64,000 nucleotides of DNA from Cubamyces lactineus (GCA_022376465.1 JACDTU010000001.1:1922001-1986000), one strand, 5' to 3'; counted from the first letter of the stretch, positions 37,555 to 49,365 are shown. Numbers and translations: made by a program. The notes: generated from the sequence alone by a model not told the origin.

Positions 37555-38805
37555 ATGGATCCTGAACCAGGTTCATCCACAACACACCTCAGCTGGGGCA
37601 ACGTTGGCCTCGCGTTCTCCTTCATTCTTCTCGATGGCTTTCTGTCCACGTCATTTGGCCTCGGTGTCGGAAGCTCTCTGATAACCGCAGCAGTGCGCTG
37701 CGTTGTGCAGCTTAGCGTTGTAGCGCTCATTCTGCAGAAAGTGTTCGAGACAAATAATCCATGGGCAGTCGCGGGGATGGCTTTCCTGCTCAATCTGATG
37801 GGTACGGCAGAGACAGGTAAACGTGCCGCACATAACATCCCTTACAGCTGCTGATGAAATGATTCTTAGTCGTGAACAAATCCAAGAAACGCTACGACTA
37901 TATGGTGGGTCTTTGCGTTCCGTCAAGTACGCGCCCTTTCATCCGGTGCTAGCGCGTTGCATCTGTCAGTTCCCTTCAGTTTTGGTCGGGATGCTAGGTT
38001 CCACAATACCCGTATCTATTATCGGCATCCGTTTTGCAATGGATGTAGACCCGTTCTGGAAGCCAGAACAGTACAGTATGTCCCGCATACACCCGCATAC
38101 GTCCAGCCTAGTTCTCACGGAAAACCAGTCCCTATCGTCGGCATGCTATGCGGCGCGACTATCTCCGGTATTGTGGTTTCAGTGACCTACGTCCTCAAGG
38201 AGCTATAGTACGTTGATTGGTTAATATCAGTCGATTCAAGGCTGACGTGCTTGAAGCGACAACAAGGACAAGGTCGAGATGTATCTCGCGTTCGGCGCCT
38301 CTCGGTTTGAGGCGTGCAAGCCCATTGCAAGAGACGCTCTCCGGCTCGCACTTACGCCCAACATCAATCAGATGAGGTAGGCTTGTATTGCACGGGATGA
38401 TCAATGCAGTAATTCATGGATCTTGCTTCCAGCGTAATTGGAATCATTGCCATTCCGGGTATGATGACCGGTGCCATCCTCGGAGGATCCTCCGTCGAAC
38501 AGGCAGCGCGCCTCCAGATGGTCATCATGTTCATGATATCCTCTTGCACCGCGCTCTCTTCCATCGTGACAACGATCCTTGCGCTCGGCGTCGTAGTCGA
38601 TACCGAGCACCGTGTCCGCACCGACAGGATCGACACGCGCGAGCACGCGGTGTGGAGAGCGCGCAACTGGGCGGTCGGTAAAGTCGTGGATGGCGTGAAG
38701 GGGATTGCTGCGTCGATCGCAAAAGGGCTGAGGAAGATCTCTGGGAAGCGAAAACAGGAGCCTCGTGTCTCTGAGGGGTCCGAAAGGGAGAGGCTGCTGG
38801 GGTGA
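37555..38805 (+). CDS. UPF0014 (YbbM/FetB-like) integral membrane protein
   Basis: Multi-pass membrane protein of the UPF0014 family. Its bacterial member FetB is the permease of an iron-exporting ABC system; the fungal role is not established. Exons give WGNVGLAFSFILLDGFLSTS, GSSLITAAVRCVVQLSVVAL, GMAFLLNLMGTAET spliced to VVNKSKKRYDYM, FPSVLVGMLGSTIPVSIIGI, YIPIVGMLCGATISGIVVSV, DKVEMYLAFGASRFEACKPI, IGIIAIPGMMTGAILGGSSV and MVIMFMISSCTALSSIVTTI. These are the conserved blocks, including the cytosolic EMYLAFGASR..A loop and the PGMMTG motif. A basic cytosolic C-terminal tail ends ERERLLG, TGA 38803-38805. About seven predicted helices. Confidence 0.9.
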
Positions 38806-39234
38806 ACAAATGTCCTCTGTATTCAATTCAGGAGTATATGCTTTGACTGTGTGTTCGAGATTCGCACTGCTTCAATTTCCCGGAACATTGGGACTCATCG
38901 TGTATCGGAATTGTTGATCTATATGTTAACAACGGTTGCCATACCTAGCCATACCTAGCGAGGCACTTGGCGCACCGCCACTTCAAGCCGGGACGCAGAA
39001 CGCTCTTCCATACGACTCGCCGGGAAGTATAAGATATTGCGATTCGCCACTGCTAAGTGACAGATTAGGCCAAGTCTCTGCCCTGATGTGAATCACCAGA
39101 TTCAAACGATTCGCTATCCGCGAGCCGCAGTCAAAAGTGATTTCATGTGTGCATTGTCGGAGGAGAGCAGTGCAATGTCTAACCCGTGTCCGATGAAGTA
39201 TGGATTATATTCAAGCGTCGAGTCCCACGTTTGA
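38806..39234. other. convergent intergenic region
   Basis: 429 bp between two gene ends. It contains a two-copy 10-bp direct repeat, GCCATACCTA, around 38938-38959. No gene is seen. Confidence 0.55.
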
Positions 39235-41585
39235 TCACCATCCACGCTCCGTCGTCGCGGGCAACTCTGCAATATTCGGCTCCGGTTTGAAGGTCCATTG
39301 CACTAACAAGTGAATCAGATGAGCATTGACTCGGACACAGTCATGAGACTGGTTAGACTTACTGAGCGTGTGTTCTCCAGCGTTGTACGCATACCCGAAG
39401 TAATTCTCTCTGTGGAAGCATATTGTAGGCCACCGCTTGTCCTTGGAATACTCCTCGTCGATGTCGTCCTCTTCCTCCTCCTCAGACGACGCTTCTCCGT
39501 CTTCTTCTTCGCCACTTTCGTTGGAACGCTCTTCGTACATCTCATCGTCCTCGTCTTGATCTTCATCCTCATCCTCATCCTCATCCTCGTCCTCCGCATC
39601 CGTCATCTCCGCATCATCTTCCTCGGCCTTGTCCTTGGCTCCGCCCTCCGCCTGTTGCAGTGGCTCCCCAGGAGCGGGCCCCTCGGAACATTCTTCTTTT
39701 GGCGCTTCACCTTCCCCTCTGAGGGCCTTCGACGCCTCTTCTGCGGCCATCCACGTCGCCCAGCGCGGGATGCGGGCCTGGCGGTAGCCGCTCTGCTCGC
39801 CTATGCGGCTCCTGGGCGGGCACTCGGTCGCGACGAACAGCGAGTTCCGACGCGCGTCCCACGCCATGGCGGAGACGATATTGTTCCCCGTCGCGAGCTC
39901 GTACACCGCCGTCTTCCCGCGGACGTCCCATACTTTGACCGAGTTCCTGCGCTGGCCCGCGCCGGTGAATAGCGCTGTGTTGAGTGAGTGATTATGATCA
40001 GCGCGGTATATGATGATATGGATGGACCGTGGACATACTGGGGATGCCATCGGGGTGGATGTAGATGACGTCTGAGCACGGCTCTCCACCGTTGTCCGTC
40101 TGGAACGTAAGCACGGGCAGCGGCCGACGCACGTCGAACATGCGCACGAACCCTTCGCTCCCCGCGGTGACAAACACGTTCGGGTCCCCGGGGCTCGTCG
40201 TGATCTTCTCCAACGTGCCGCCGAGCCCGAGGTAGCGCGCGACGCGGCGGCCCCCATGCTCGACGTCAATTGAGACGCACGCGTACGTCTTTGACGACGA
40301 CTGCGACGCCGGCCCCTCGCCGATCAACATGCGGCCCGTCGGCGCGTGTAGGTGCACTACCCCGGGATCGTACGCAGGGTCGTCCGCGAATGCGACGATT
40401 GAGTGCGGCCGCGTGCCGCTCGACATCTCGATGGACGGGCAGTCCGCTTCCCGCCAGCTGTTGTCCGTGTCGAGCTTCCCCTCCCCAATGAGCTTCCCGG
40501 GGTTGTCCTGGTGCTTCTCGAGCGCGTCGATGTCCCACACCGCCACCTTGCCCTTGCCCGCGCGGGCGATGCGGCCGTTCGGGAGAACGAGCAGCGGGCC
40601 GTAGAACTCGCGGAGGGTGTTCATGGTGTGCACGTTAGGGAGGCGCTTCGGGGCCTCGCCCTTCGCGTTCGGCGCCCAGGAGAAGGACTTGATGCGGTCG
40701 TTGTCGGCGAGGAAGACCAACTTGAGCTCCTCGTCGGTGGTGATGTAGTGCGCGACGTTCGACAGCCCCGGGTCGATGCTTCTGAACTCGATATCGTCGT
40801 CGTCGTCGTCGTCGAAGATGTGGTAGCGCAGAATAGGATCGCGTTTCTTCCATCCGCCCCCGTGCGCCATCGCTAGGATGGAACCGCCTGAGGAGAGCTC
40901 CATGGCATAGGGACTGCTGACGTAGTGCATGTTCAGCTCCGCGCGGGCTTGGTATATCAGCTGGGCGAGAGGAGTCTTGTCCGTCAGAGAAGGCACGGCG
41001 TCCTGGCGGAATCGCGATAGCCGCGTCGAGTACGGGTGCGGCGGCGGGGGCGCCTTGGTCCAAGGAGCAACTTTGGAGAATGACGGAAGCTTCGGTCGCG
41101 CTGTAGAGAGCGTGTCGGTATCTGGACGTTGACTTGAGAGATGGCAACTCACGCGCTCCTGGATGGAGATACTTTGTATAAAACTCCACGAACAATTCCG
41201 TGATGTCCGCGCCTAGCACGAAACGAAGTGAGTGGGATTCGCGTTTTACCCAACGTCACGTCCGCCTACCGCAGGCCATGCCGATATCCTCCACAAGAGG
41301 CGCATCCTTACAGTCGGCGAAGCTGTTCAAAAACCCGTAGTGGTTGCTGGTGTACGCCCAGTCGACAGCATCGCCCAGAAGCGCGTGGGCCTTCTCGACT
41401 ACATCGGGAAGTTCTGGAGAAGCGTCTCTCTCCGCGTCGCGCACGACGTCACAGACTTCGCGGAGGATCTTGTAAAACTGCTCGTCATCGCGCTCCTCGA
41501 CATGCTCTTCTTGGGCAGCTTTGTGGCCCTCGAGCTGGTGAGCGAGACTGTCGAGGTGATTAAGCCAAGGTCCTTGGAATGACAT
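39235..41585 (-). CDS. WD40-like protein with long acidic tract
   Basis: Predicted beta-propeller scaffold protein, function unknown. The start ATG at 41585 gives MSFQGPWLNHLDSLAHQLEG. A helical N-terminal domain of about 120 residues follows, then a large exon with repeat-like blocks: SSPYAMELSSGGSILAMAHG, LVFLADNDRIKSFSWAPN, LVLPNGRIARAGKGKVAVWD, HSIVAFADDP, TTSPGDPNVFVTAGSEGFVR with MFDVRRPLP, and NSVKVWDVRGKTAVYELATG. The GxxxVW/FD endings are WD-like. The C-terminal region carries an acidic run of alternating Asp/Glu (coding 39500-39615), then a conserved-looking RWPTICFHRENYFGYAYNAG and VQWTFKPEP. Stop at 39235-39237. About 740 residues with four or so introns. I recognise the fold type, not the specific family. 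Confidence 0.78.
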
Positions 41586-42365
41586 GAGCACTGTCTGCGA
41601 TCTGTCGGGAATCAATGTACACAGATTCAAAACAATTGAAGGGCATGCGCATTGCGCATGCTGCGTGCAAGACAGGAAAATCCCGTAACGGCAGCGTGAG
41701 TTTGATGGCACGCGCATCAATCGTTGAACTCGGAATATTTATATAGTATTACGGGCCTGTATTACCTGCCGCATTGCAAACCGCCCAGGAAATAGACTAA
41801 AAATTCAGACGAACGATTTATATGGTAACAGCTCATGTACTTACACTCCCTCTTGAACGCCGCCGCGACCATCGCCTAGTGGCAAACGTCTTCGAAGCTG
41901 GCCACCTTGCAATTGAGGGTGATCAGCGGCGGTGTAGGCTGCGTCGTATCGTATAGCATCTACAATGTGTTGCATGCCGCACCGTGCCAGCTTCGAGGAA
42001 CAAGCAAGCAGTGGCACGCACCCCAAGTTAGTCGCGAGTGGCACTACCAGCTTCAAGTTATAGGAGATTGCTACTGACGCTGAAACAGCACAGAAGGATG
42101 TAGGCGTCGCTGGCGAGGTTGCATACACTGCCATACACACATTCATTTGAACGTCCGCAGTGGCGCCGGCATTACGAGCTCGCGACCGCTTGAGAAGTTG
42201 TTTCCATTACAGCAAAAGGACATGGATGTACATGTACAATAACCATCACAGATCTCGAGGGCTAGCTAGCGAAGGACACGGACGCAGACACCATCACATA
42301 TGCATATAGTATTGTTCGTTCATTCGGACGCTCCTCAACATATCCGTCTGATCACGAAGCTACTA
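41586..42365. other. intergenic, WD40 promoter and F-box 3' flank
   Basis: 780 bp with short open frames only. AT-rich around 41730-41830. No gene is supported. Confidence 0.5.
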
Positions 42366-44000
42366 TCAGCTGATGGCCAAGTCGACGCGCGCTATCTCGA
42401 GTTCCTCATGAGGAGGACCTGCCCAGCTTTCTCCGAGTCCTTCTGCCCACCGACACTCCACCCTCGCGCGGACGCCCGGCCGAGGGTCGACCCGTATCAA
42501 CGTCCCATACCCATCATACTCCTGCAAGACGCGCACGAGCTGGCCGTCCCGTCTTTCCTGTAGACAGAGGAGCAGCGATCGCAAGGGGCACCCCGCCGCG
42601 GCGCGACTCCGCGCCAACGCGAGCACGGACGGCATGCTCGTCGTCTCTAGTATGTGGCTCCCGGCGCCGTCATGGCAATCGATGGCCAGAGTGGTGAGCC
42701 TGGGACAAGGCACCGCGCCGGTCGGCAGAACGGACAGGCTGTTGAGCATGTCTGCGAGAGGCTGGCTGTGCTGTGGGTTTCCGAAGATGCACAGGAACTC
42801 GAGGTCAGGGAGCTGAGGCAGGATGAAGAGAGCCGGTCCTCTGAACCACGGGACCTCTACCCAGAGTCGGCGAACGGTGGGGAAGGAGGTGAGGACATCC
42901 GCGAGACGCCTCTGAACATCGTCCTGTGCGGACTGCCTCACTGCAGAAGGACCTCCGCTGGTCACTTTGATGCCGACATCGAGATTGGTGTCCGGGTCGA
43001 GGGCGTAAAGTGAGAAACTGTTAAGTGCGTTCAGTGATCCGCGACGAATATCCTCCACTGAAGACCAGCGCTGTCCGATGTAGATGTACGTCGGTTTCCG
43101 GCCAAAACAGATCTGGTTCAGTGTGGTGAGAAGGTCACTGAGCGCGAGGCATCCCATGCGGATGGTACAGCTAGGATCGATCGTGAGGCACGCGAGGAGC
43201 TCCATCGGGAAGCGACGCGCGAATTCTCCTCGCTCGGAGAAGTCGGAGGCGGACATGGTATTGCTATTCACAAGCGGGAAGAATGCTTCGAACGCTCTAA
43301 GATGCGGGAGGGCGACAAGGTTCTCCCCGGTGTGGAGCGTGATGGTGTCTGCTGGCACAGACTCCCGTACCAATACGATTTTGAAGGTTTGCAGGCGCGG
43401 TGCACCAGAGAGCAAAGCCATGACGGGCTGTAAGCTGACTGGAACGCATTCTGAGATGTGCAGGTGCGTCAATGCTGGGAAAGGGCCAGGGTGGAGCGCA
43501 AGGTGACAATGGTGCAGGCGGAGCATACGGAGTTGGGTGCTGCCAGGGAAGACCCTCCCATGGATGTCACTTCCGAAGATAGTGCAAAGTTCGAGGGCGG
43601 GAAGAGCCAGCGTGTATTGGTGGCGGAATACCTCGGAAAGGAGTGCAGTGCCGCTGCGATAAGTCTGGATGTACAGGTCTTGGATGCGTCGTGTATCGAA
43701 TGGGAACATCGATTCGTCAATGAGATGCTTGGTGATGATATGGACGCGTAGTCTGTCCCCGGCTCGACGGGAACAGCGGAAACGTGGGTTCGCATCATCT
43801 CTCGTGTTGTATGAGACCGTGGACCAGATGGATGTCAATCCCAGCACAGCATCTAGCCAGGAGCGGCAGACGGTAGTCAGAGGAAAGAGGTCGCGGACGT
43901 CGACCATGTCATGACATGAGCCGGGAAGTAACTTTGGAACATGCTGGAATATCTGCGTCAAGGCCCCAAGAGGGAGTCGGTCAGCCATCGTGGATGCCAA
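42366..44000 (-). CDS. F-box / leucine-rich-repeat-like protein (single exon)
   Basis: Predicted substrate receptor of an SCF ubiquitin ligase; the target is unknown. The open frame gives 544 aa without introns. The N-terminus reads MADRLPLGALTQIFQHVPKL after a few residues, then DLFPLTTVCRSWLDAVLGLT and IWSTVSYNT: an F-box with the usual LP..L..IF and VCR.W elements at about residues 7-65. The remainder shows irregular leucine-rich repeats (LPALELCTIF, LRMLRLHHCHLALH, FPALTHLHISECVP, LPDLEFLCIFGNP, CPRLTTLAIDC). Intronless F-box genes of this size are a greatly expanded, rapidly changing class in Agaricomycetes. A second in-frame ATG four codons in (MADRL) is an equally good start. Confidence 0.85.
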   Translation of the reverse strand: MASTMADRLPLGALTQIFQHVPKLLPGSCHDMVDVRDLFPLTTVCRSWLDAVLGLTSIWSTVSYNTRDDANPRFRCSRRAGDRLRVHIITKHLIDESMFPFDTRRIQDLYIQTYRSGTALLSEVFRHQYTLALPALELCTIFGSDIHGRVFPGSTQLRMLRLHHCHLALHPGPFPALTHLHISECVPVSLQPVMALLSGAPRLQTFKIVLVRESVPADTITLHTGENLVALPHLRAFEAFFPLVNSNTMSASDFSERGEFARRFPMELLACLTIDPSCTIRMGCLALSDLLTTLNQICFGRKPTYIYIGQRWSSVEDIRRGSLNALNSFSLYALDPDTNLDVGIKVTSGGPSAVRQSAQDDVQRRLADVLTSFPTVRRLWVEVPWFRGPALFILPQLPDLEFLCIFGNPQHSQPLADMLNSLSVLPTGAVPCPRLTTLAIDCHDGAGSHILETTSMPSVLALARSRAAAGCPLRSLLLCLQERRDGQLVRVLQEYDGYGTLIRVDPRPGVRARVECRWAEGLGESWAGPPHEELEIARVDLAIS

Positions 44001-44791
44001 GGGAGAAATGGATGCGCGCCGTGGACAGGCAAGTTATAGTGCTAGAGTGTGCGAAAGCTCCGCAGCGAATCTAATGGGGAACAACTTCGTGAGCGTCAGT
44101 GCAACTTTGGAACTGCGCCGCAGAACGGCGTTCAGGTATGTGCCATAATCAATACTTTCCAAGGGATACTTCAAGGTTTGTTTTGCTGCTGTGATATGCA
44201 CACCGGGCCCCGCAGCGATCCTGTATACGGCAAATGAGTGTATGAAAGAGGCAAGCAGCATCACGAGGCATCGTGTCGTATCGGCGAGTACGAGCCCTCA
44301 GCGTCGTTTCGCATACGACGCATCGACATCGGCAGCAACTTGTCCGAGTCGGTCCTGACAATTGATTACCTCGTATCCCAATAATTGAATGGACGTGCCT
44401 CATAACCGAATTGTCCTTGGATTGCATCTCGACCTCGACCTCGTCCAACAGCGCCTCTTGCAGGGTAACACTATCCCGTTGTGTCCATCTTGACAAAAGG
44501 CAGGAAGGTGTTCCGGTAAGATCGCGAAAGTGGTGTATAGCATCCGTCGAAATCGAAATCTGCGGTAGCGGAGCCAAGCCGATTCTGCGCATCGATGAGT
44601 TGTCGTATGACGTCGGACATTTACTGAGTAAGGCCGCAAGTTCAGTTGCTTTGTAAGACACACTTCGGCCAGTCAGCACAGACGGGGCCGAGTATAACAG
44701 CGTCCGTCGCGACAGAAGAAAGCCAGATACCTCCCGCCTAGCAGTCAAGTCCTCGTCTACGTCTTACCCTCTCAGCGATCCCGCGAAGAAC
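44001..44791. other. divergent intergenic region, F-box / Rossmann array copy 1
   Basis: 791 bp between divergent starts. No gene is seen; it includes the TATA-like box at 44693. Confidence 0.5.
44693..44698 (+). promoter_or_regulatory. TATA-like box of array copy 1
   Basis: TATAAC, 99 bp before the ATG at 44792. Confidence 0.4.
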
Positions 44792-46077
44792 ATGTCCGCC
44801 AACAAGACGCCCATCTTCCTCACTGGCGCTACCGGTAAGCACTGCAGCGACATGACGTCATCCCGCCTTTCTGAAACTCTTGACCACTGCTAGGCTACAT
44901 CGGCGGTTCCGTCCTCGAGCGTCTTCTCAAGCATCCTAGCGCGAACACTTTCGATATCACCGTCATCGTCCGCAATGCTGAAAAGGCCAAGATCCTCGAA
45001 TCCAAGTTTGGTGTCAACGTAGTCGTCGGCACTCACCAGGATCTCGATAAACTCGAGTCCTTGGCCGAGAATGCCCACGTTGTCTTCCACTGTGTATGCA
45101 TCCCAATCTATCCGGCGCATCTAACGTGTTTACTGACACGACTACAGGCCGATGCAGACGACCTTCCTGCTGCAAAGGCCATCCTGAGCGGCCTCAGAAA
45201 GAGGCATGCTAAGCTTGGCGACCTTCCTATCCTCATTCACACCGTAAGTTTGCCCTGTTCGTTTACGCTGGCCATTGGCAAAGCCTCACCTCACTTTTCA
45301 GTCTGGCACGGGCGTCCTCACGGACGACGCTAGGGGCATGTATGCCACCGAAACCATCTATTCTGACCTCAACGTCGAGCAGATCAAGTCTATCCCGCCC
45401 ACCGCCCTCCACCGCAACGTCGATCTGACCGTCGTCGAAGCTGACAAGGAGGGCTATGTCCGCTCACATATCATCTTTCCGTCGACAATCTACGGCATCG
45501 CGGAGGGCTCGCTCTTTGACGCGGGAGTGTCGAACCCACACTCTATCCAGATTCCGCTCCTCATCAAGGCCTCGCTTGACCGCAAGCAGGCAGGCATGGT
45601 CGGCCAAGGCAAGGCTCTCTGGCCCGACGTCCACATCCATGATGGTACACATTCTCGCTGCCATGCTCTCACCAAGTCATGCTAATACGCCTTCTCGTCA
45701 CAGTCGCCGATCTGTACATCGTCCTCTTCGACGCGATCGTGAGCAGTCCCGACAAGACCGGGCACGGCTGGGAGGGCTTCTACTTTGGGGAGAACGGCGA
45801 GCATAGCTGGTACCAGATCTCGCGCGCGATCGGCGAGGCCCTCGTGGAGCTCGGCATCTCCAATGACCCTGAACCGACGACGTTCTCGAGGGAGGAGCTC
45901 ATCAAGTACTTCACGAGCGAAGAGGCGGGCAACTACTCCGGCACCAACTCGCGCTGCCGCGCGGATCGTGGCCGCTCGATTGGCTGGAAGCCGACGCGGA
46001 CGACGGAGGATATGCTCAAGAGCATCAAGCCCGAAGTCGAGGCATTCCTGAAGAAACAACAGGCGGGCAAGGCGTGA
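44792..46077 (+). CDS. atypical NAD(P)-binding Rossmann protein, array copy 1
   Basis: First of five same-strand paralogs. Related to NmrA/extended SDR proteins; enzyme activity unknown. Exon 1 (44792-44834) encodes MSANKTPIFLTGAT and is spliced to GYIGGSVLERLLKHP, so the GxxGxxG dinucleotide loop spans intron 1, as in every copy. Later blocks: FDITVIVRNAEKAKILES, LAENAHVVFHCADADDLPAA, RHAKLGDLPILIHTSGTGVL, YATETIYSDLNVEQIKSIPP, GYVRSHIIFPSTIYGIAEGS, GQGKALWPDVHIHD and GHGWEGFYFGENGEHSWYQI. There is no YxxxK catalytic pair at the expected place (YSDLN). Unlike copies 2-5, the C-terminal part (EEAGNYSGTNSRCRADRGR) is continuous with no last intron. TGA 46075-46077. Most divergent copy. Confidence 0.9.
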
Positions 46078-46481
46078 AAGCTCAAGCTAGGCCTTGGTTC
46101 TGCAAATTGGATGTTGAGCCTGAAGTAAATCATGAGCGGTGTACGATAGTTTGCGTGAATTGTACGGACGCGTCAATACCCAATCGTTCTGCTGTGCAGT
46201 ATGTTCGTCAGATGCCGAGTGGCTGATCGCAACATCTGAGCGGGCGAAGGTGTGATGACTGTGAGTTGGCACTGCATACCGACAAAGCCCGACGGTCGTC
46301 TCACTTTTCCGGTTCGGTGGAGATGGGACGAATTGGTCTTCCTGTCAGCGTGCGCCGGCCATGGACCTGAAGGGTGCTGTAGGGGTGCTGCTGACGGTGC
46401 ATATAACCGCGGGGTCTGCCTACCTCGCAGGATCAGCGCGTTGTGCATCGAGAACAAACACTTCAGCATACCTCAACTACC
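46078..46481. other. intergenic between array copies 1 and 2
   Basis: 404 bp, no gene. The promoter of copy 2 has a TATAAC box at 46402. Confidence 0.5.
46402..46407 (+). promoter_or_regulatory. TATA-like box of array copy 2
   Basis: TATAAC, 80 bp before the ATG at 46482. Confidence 0.4.
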
Positions 46482-47950
46482 ATGTCTTCCAACAAAGTCT
46501 CCATATTCCTCACGGGTGCCACAGGTGCGTGCTTCCTTTCCAACGTGTCGTGGTCGGAACTGCCGCGAACTTCTCATACTACCAGGTTACATCGGAGGCT
46601 CCGTCCTTCAACGACTCCTCGCCCATCCCAACGCAAGTAACTTTGATATTACTGCGCTTGTTCGTAACGCGGAGAAGGCGAAGGTGCTGGAGTCCCAGTT
46701 TGGTGTGAAGACCGTCCTTGGGAGCCTGCAGGACAGCGACCAGCTCACGCAGCTCGTAGCTGGTGTGCATATCACCATCAACACGGTGAGTCCCCACATC
46801 CTCGGGCGCGCCGCCGAGTTGCTTCCGAACATCTGACGCCGATTGAATCTACTGGGACGATTATGCAGGCAGAGTGCGACGATGTCGAGGTCATCACGGC
46901 TATCTTGCGTGGCCTGAAGCAGCGCCGCGAGAAGACTGGTAACTTACCGCACTTCATCCATACCGTACGTCCCCTCTCATGCGCTCTTTGCCCCCTCTCG
47001 CACTGCTGATCCCGACTATGCGCGATGCCCTACGCCCACTTGCAGTCAGGTACAGGTGAGTTCATCGACGACGCGCGCGGCGAGTTCGCCTCCGAGACCG
47101 TCTACTCCGACCTCGACATCCCCACCATCGAGGCCTTCCCGCCCTCGGCACCGCACCGCTCTGTCGACCTGCTCGTCGTCGCCGCCGACGGGGAGGACGG
47201 CTACGCGCGCACGCATATCATCATGCCCTCAGTCGTGTATGGGGTCGCGACGGGCCCGCTGGTCGACGCGGGGGTCATGAATCCTCATACGATCATCATC
47301 CCGATCTTTGTGCGAGGTGCGCTCAGGCGCGGGAGCGTTGGCGTTCTGGGCAAGGGCGCCTCGCGCTGGGGGAACGTGCACATCGACGACTGTACGTGTG
47401 TACATGGGCGTTCCTTCAAGACGCTCCCCAGATATCCAGTGCTGGCTGACGAACCTGGACTGTCTTTTGTGCCGTGATGCATCGCCGTCGCTGCAGTGGC
47501 GGACTTGTATGTCCGAATGCTAGACACGATCCTCGAGGACTCGGAGAAGGTCTCGCACGGGCGCGAAGGCTACTTCTTCGCGGATAACGGGGAGCTGAGC
47601 ATGCGCGAGGTCCTCGAGGCGATCGCAGACGCGCTATTCGCACTTGGGCGGGTATCTACGCGCGAGCTCGTTCCGTACGGCCCTGGGGAGGCTGGTCAGT
47701 ATCTAGTCAACGAGGTGCGTTCAAACAATTAATACCTGGAGCGTGCATGTTGATTGGAGACCTTGACACGGTCGTGTCATCCACGTAGGTCCTCGCTGGC
47801 TTCATGTTCACGAACTCGCGTACCAAAGGGGAACGCGCGCGGCGAGATTTTGGGTGGGCCCCGAAGCACACTGTGCAGGACTTCTTGGACGGACTACGAG
47901 AGGAGGTCGAGCTGCTCGTCGCGAAGGAGGACGCGAAGGCCGGCGCGTAA
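46482..47950 (+). CDS. atypical NAD(P)-binding Rossmann protein, array copy 2
   Basis: Second paralog, about 350 aa. Exon 1 encodes SSNKVSIFLTGAT, spliced to GYIGGSVLQRLLAHPNASNF. It then reads LVRNAEKAKVLESQFGVKTV, LTQLVAGVHITINTAECDDV, REKTGNLPHFIHTSGTGEF, FASETVYSDLDIPTIEAFPP, ARTHIIMPSVVYGVATGPLV, VLGKGASRWGNVHIDD, VSHGREGYFFADNGELSMRE and STRELVPYGPGEAGQYLVNE. The last intron precedes FMFTNSRTKGERARRDFGWA. It ends KEDAKAGA, TAA 47948-47950. Intron positions match copies 3-5. The family's Tyr-x3-Lys catalytic pair is absent (YSDLD). It looks intact: no internal stops once introns are removed. Confidence 0.9.
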
Positions 47951-49020
47951 AGAAGGCAACCCTGGAGTGATTTGTTGAAGTGAATGAGAGGAGATGTAGC
48001 ATTATGCGAATGTCACGTTTTAGAGCCAATTTGAATGTGTGTGCGACCACGGATGCGACTAGTTTTTTCTCGGGACGAAGTAATCACGCAGTTTGATGTA
48101 ATCCCTGTAAGTTGACAATGGGATAGGGACAGTATACTAGTGGGTCACAATAACGGTTGCCCGACAGAAAACTCACTGTGTTGACGAGGGTCATTGCGGG
48201 TCGAGATTCTCTCTTCGAAGCGTGTGTGTCGTCTGGGATGATATCTGATGCTACGTGTTGCAGTCGTCAGTTATTCGGAGCTGTCCTGAGAATCGGAGCC
48301 GCCGTGGGTAGTGCAATATGACGCCTGATCGCCTATGAATGGTAGACATCGAGCACAAAGCTGCGCGGCGCACTCTTGTGGCAGCGGCGTGGCTCTGAGT
48401 GCACAACTTGTTGTGATGAGACCATCGAGATCTTTGTCAGACGCCGTCGGCGACGGACCCGACGCTGAGCGATCGCGCGCTGAGGCAGACGAAAGCGCGC
48501 ACTTGCCTGCAATCAGGCAGTGGCATTCCATACCGCTACGCCTACTTGTCGTCCATGGGCCCGCTCATGGTATACCCCGACGACCGTATTCTCCGGTGCG
48601 GCGGGGATGTATCGGTGTGTGTGACTTTGTCAGCATTATTTCAGGGCCGCTGCGCGTTGAGCTCCGATATGTCATGTGTCCACTACAGTGGCACCTCCTC
48701 CAATTGCGTCTTAACACTCCCTGAAACTGGTCTAGGATTAGTAGGACCTCAACAATTTTTGAATAAGGACATACGGCACCCACTGTGCGCAAACTCAAGT
48801 TCGAGTATGCCACAACTTGACGGCCTACGGCTACCATATAGTACCCAAGAGATAAATCTACTCGCGGAATTTCATGATAACGCGGAGCGGGCATGGTGCT
48901 CAGCAATCATCCGCAAGTCAAGGGAGTCGACAAGGAGCGGTGGCAGTTGCCTGGCGGCAGCTACAATGTGACGCGATTACGAGTCACGGTATGTCACATG
49001 TCAACGGGAATGGCATGAAT

Positions 49021-49059
49021 GCGGCCACTGACCTCTACATCGACCTCTTCGATGCAGTT
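49021..49059 (+). pseudogene. relic exon of a decayed array copy
   Basis: Thirteen codons read AATDLYIDLFDAV, close to VADLYIVLFDAI in copy 1 (around 45705) and VADLYVRMLDTI in copy 2. No other part of the gene can be followed on either side. It is most simply a remnant of a further tandem copy. Confidence 0.5.
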
Positions 49060-49266
49060 AGATTGGAGTCGGATGCGGTTTTGTCATACAGCGGATCATT
49101 CCAGAACTCAACCCCACGAAGGTGTGATAGCCCCTCAGCACTGTGCATCCGCTAAGTCAGGCATGACTACAGGATCTCCGGCGTGACGGGGATGGGGAGA
49201 CCGCACAGGTTTGTCAGAATGGTCCGGTGTGAGCCCAGCTGTGGGATACTACCTGAGGACAGGTCG

Positions 49267-49274
49267 TATAAATG
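49267..49274 (+). promoter_or_regulatory. TATA box of array copy 3
   Basis: TATAAATG, 99 bp before the ATG at 49366. Confidence 0.6.
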
Positions 49275-49365
49275 AAAGGTTGCGATGGCCCGGGGACACA
49301 CATTCTCTACCTGCAGTATCACACCCAGTCTTCAACTCATCAGTCTCGCAAGTCTTCCAACAGTC

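Larger units (their letters stand above)
47951..49365. other. 1.4-kb intergenic between array copies 2 and 3
   Basis: Longest spacer of the array. It holds a short relic exon (49021-49059, listed separately), three TTTGTCAG motifs (48433, 48626, 49210) and the copy 3 TATA box at 49267. Otherwise nothing is recognised. Confidence 0.5.

Noticed and set aside
36992..38805. Adp1-type ABC protein and UPF0014 protein as a two-part iron export system like FetA/FetB
   Set aside because: Adp1 already carries its own membrane domain and is unlike FetA; their head-to-head position alone does not support a joint complex.
38938..38959. Two-copy 10-bp repeat as a CRISPR or satellite seed
   Set aside because: Only two adjacent copies, no spacers, eukaryotic genome; a chance short duplication.
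39310..39972. 220-codon plus-strand frame, apparently hydrophobic and multi-spanning
   Set aside because: Antisense translation of the Glu/Asp tract of the WD40-like gene gives runs of Leu, Ile and Val; not a real membrane protein.
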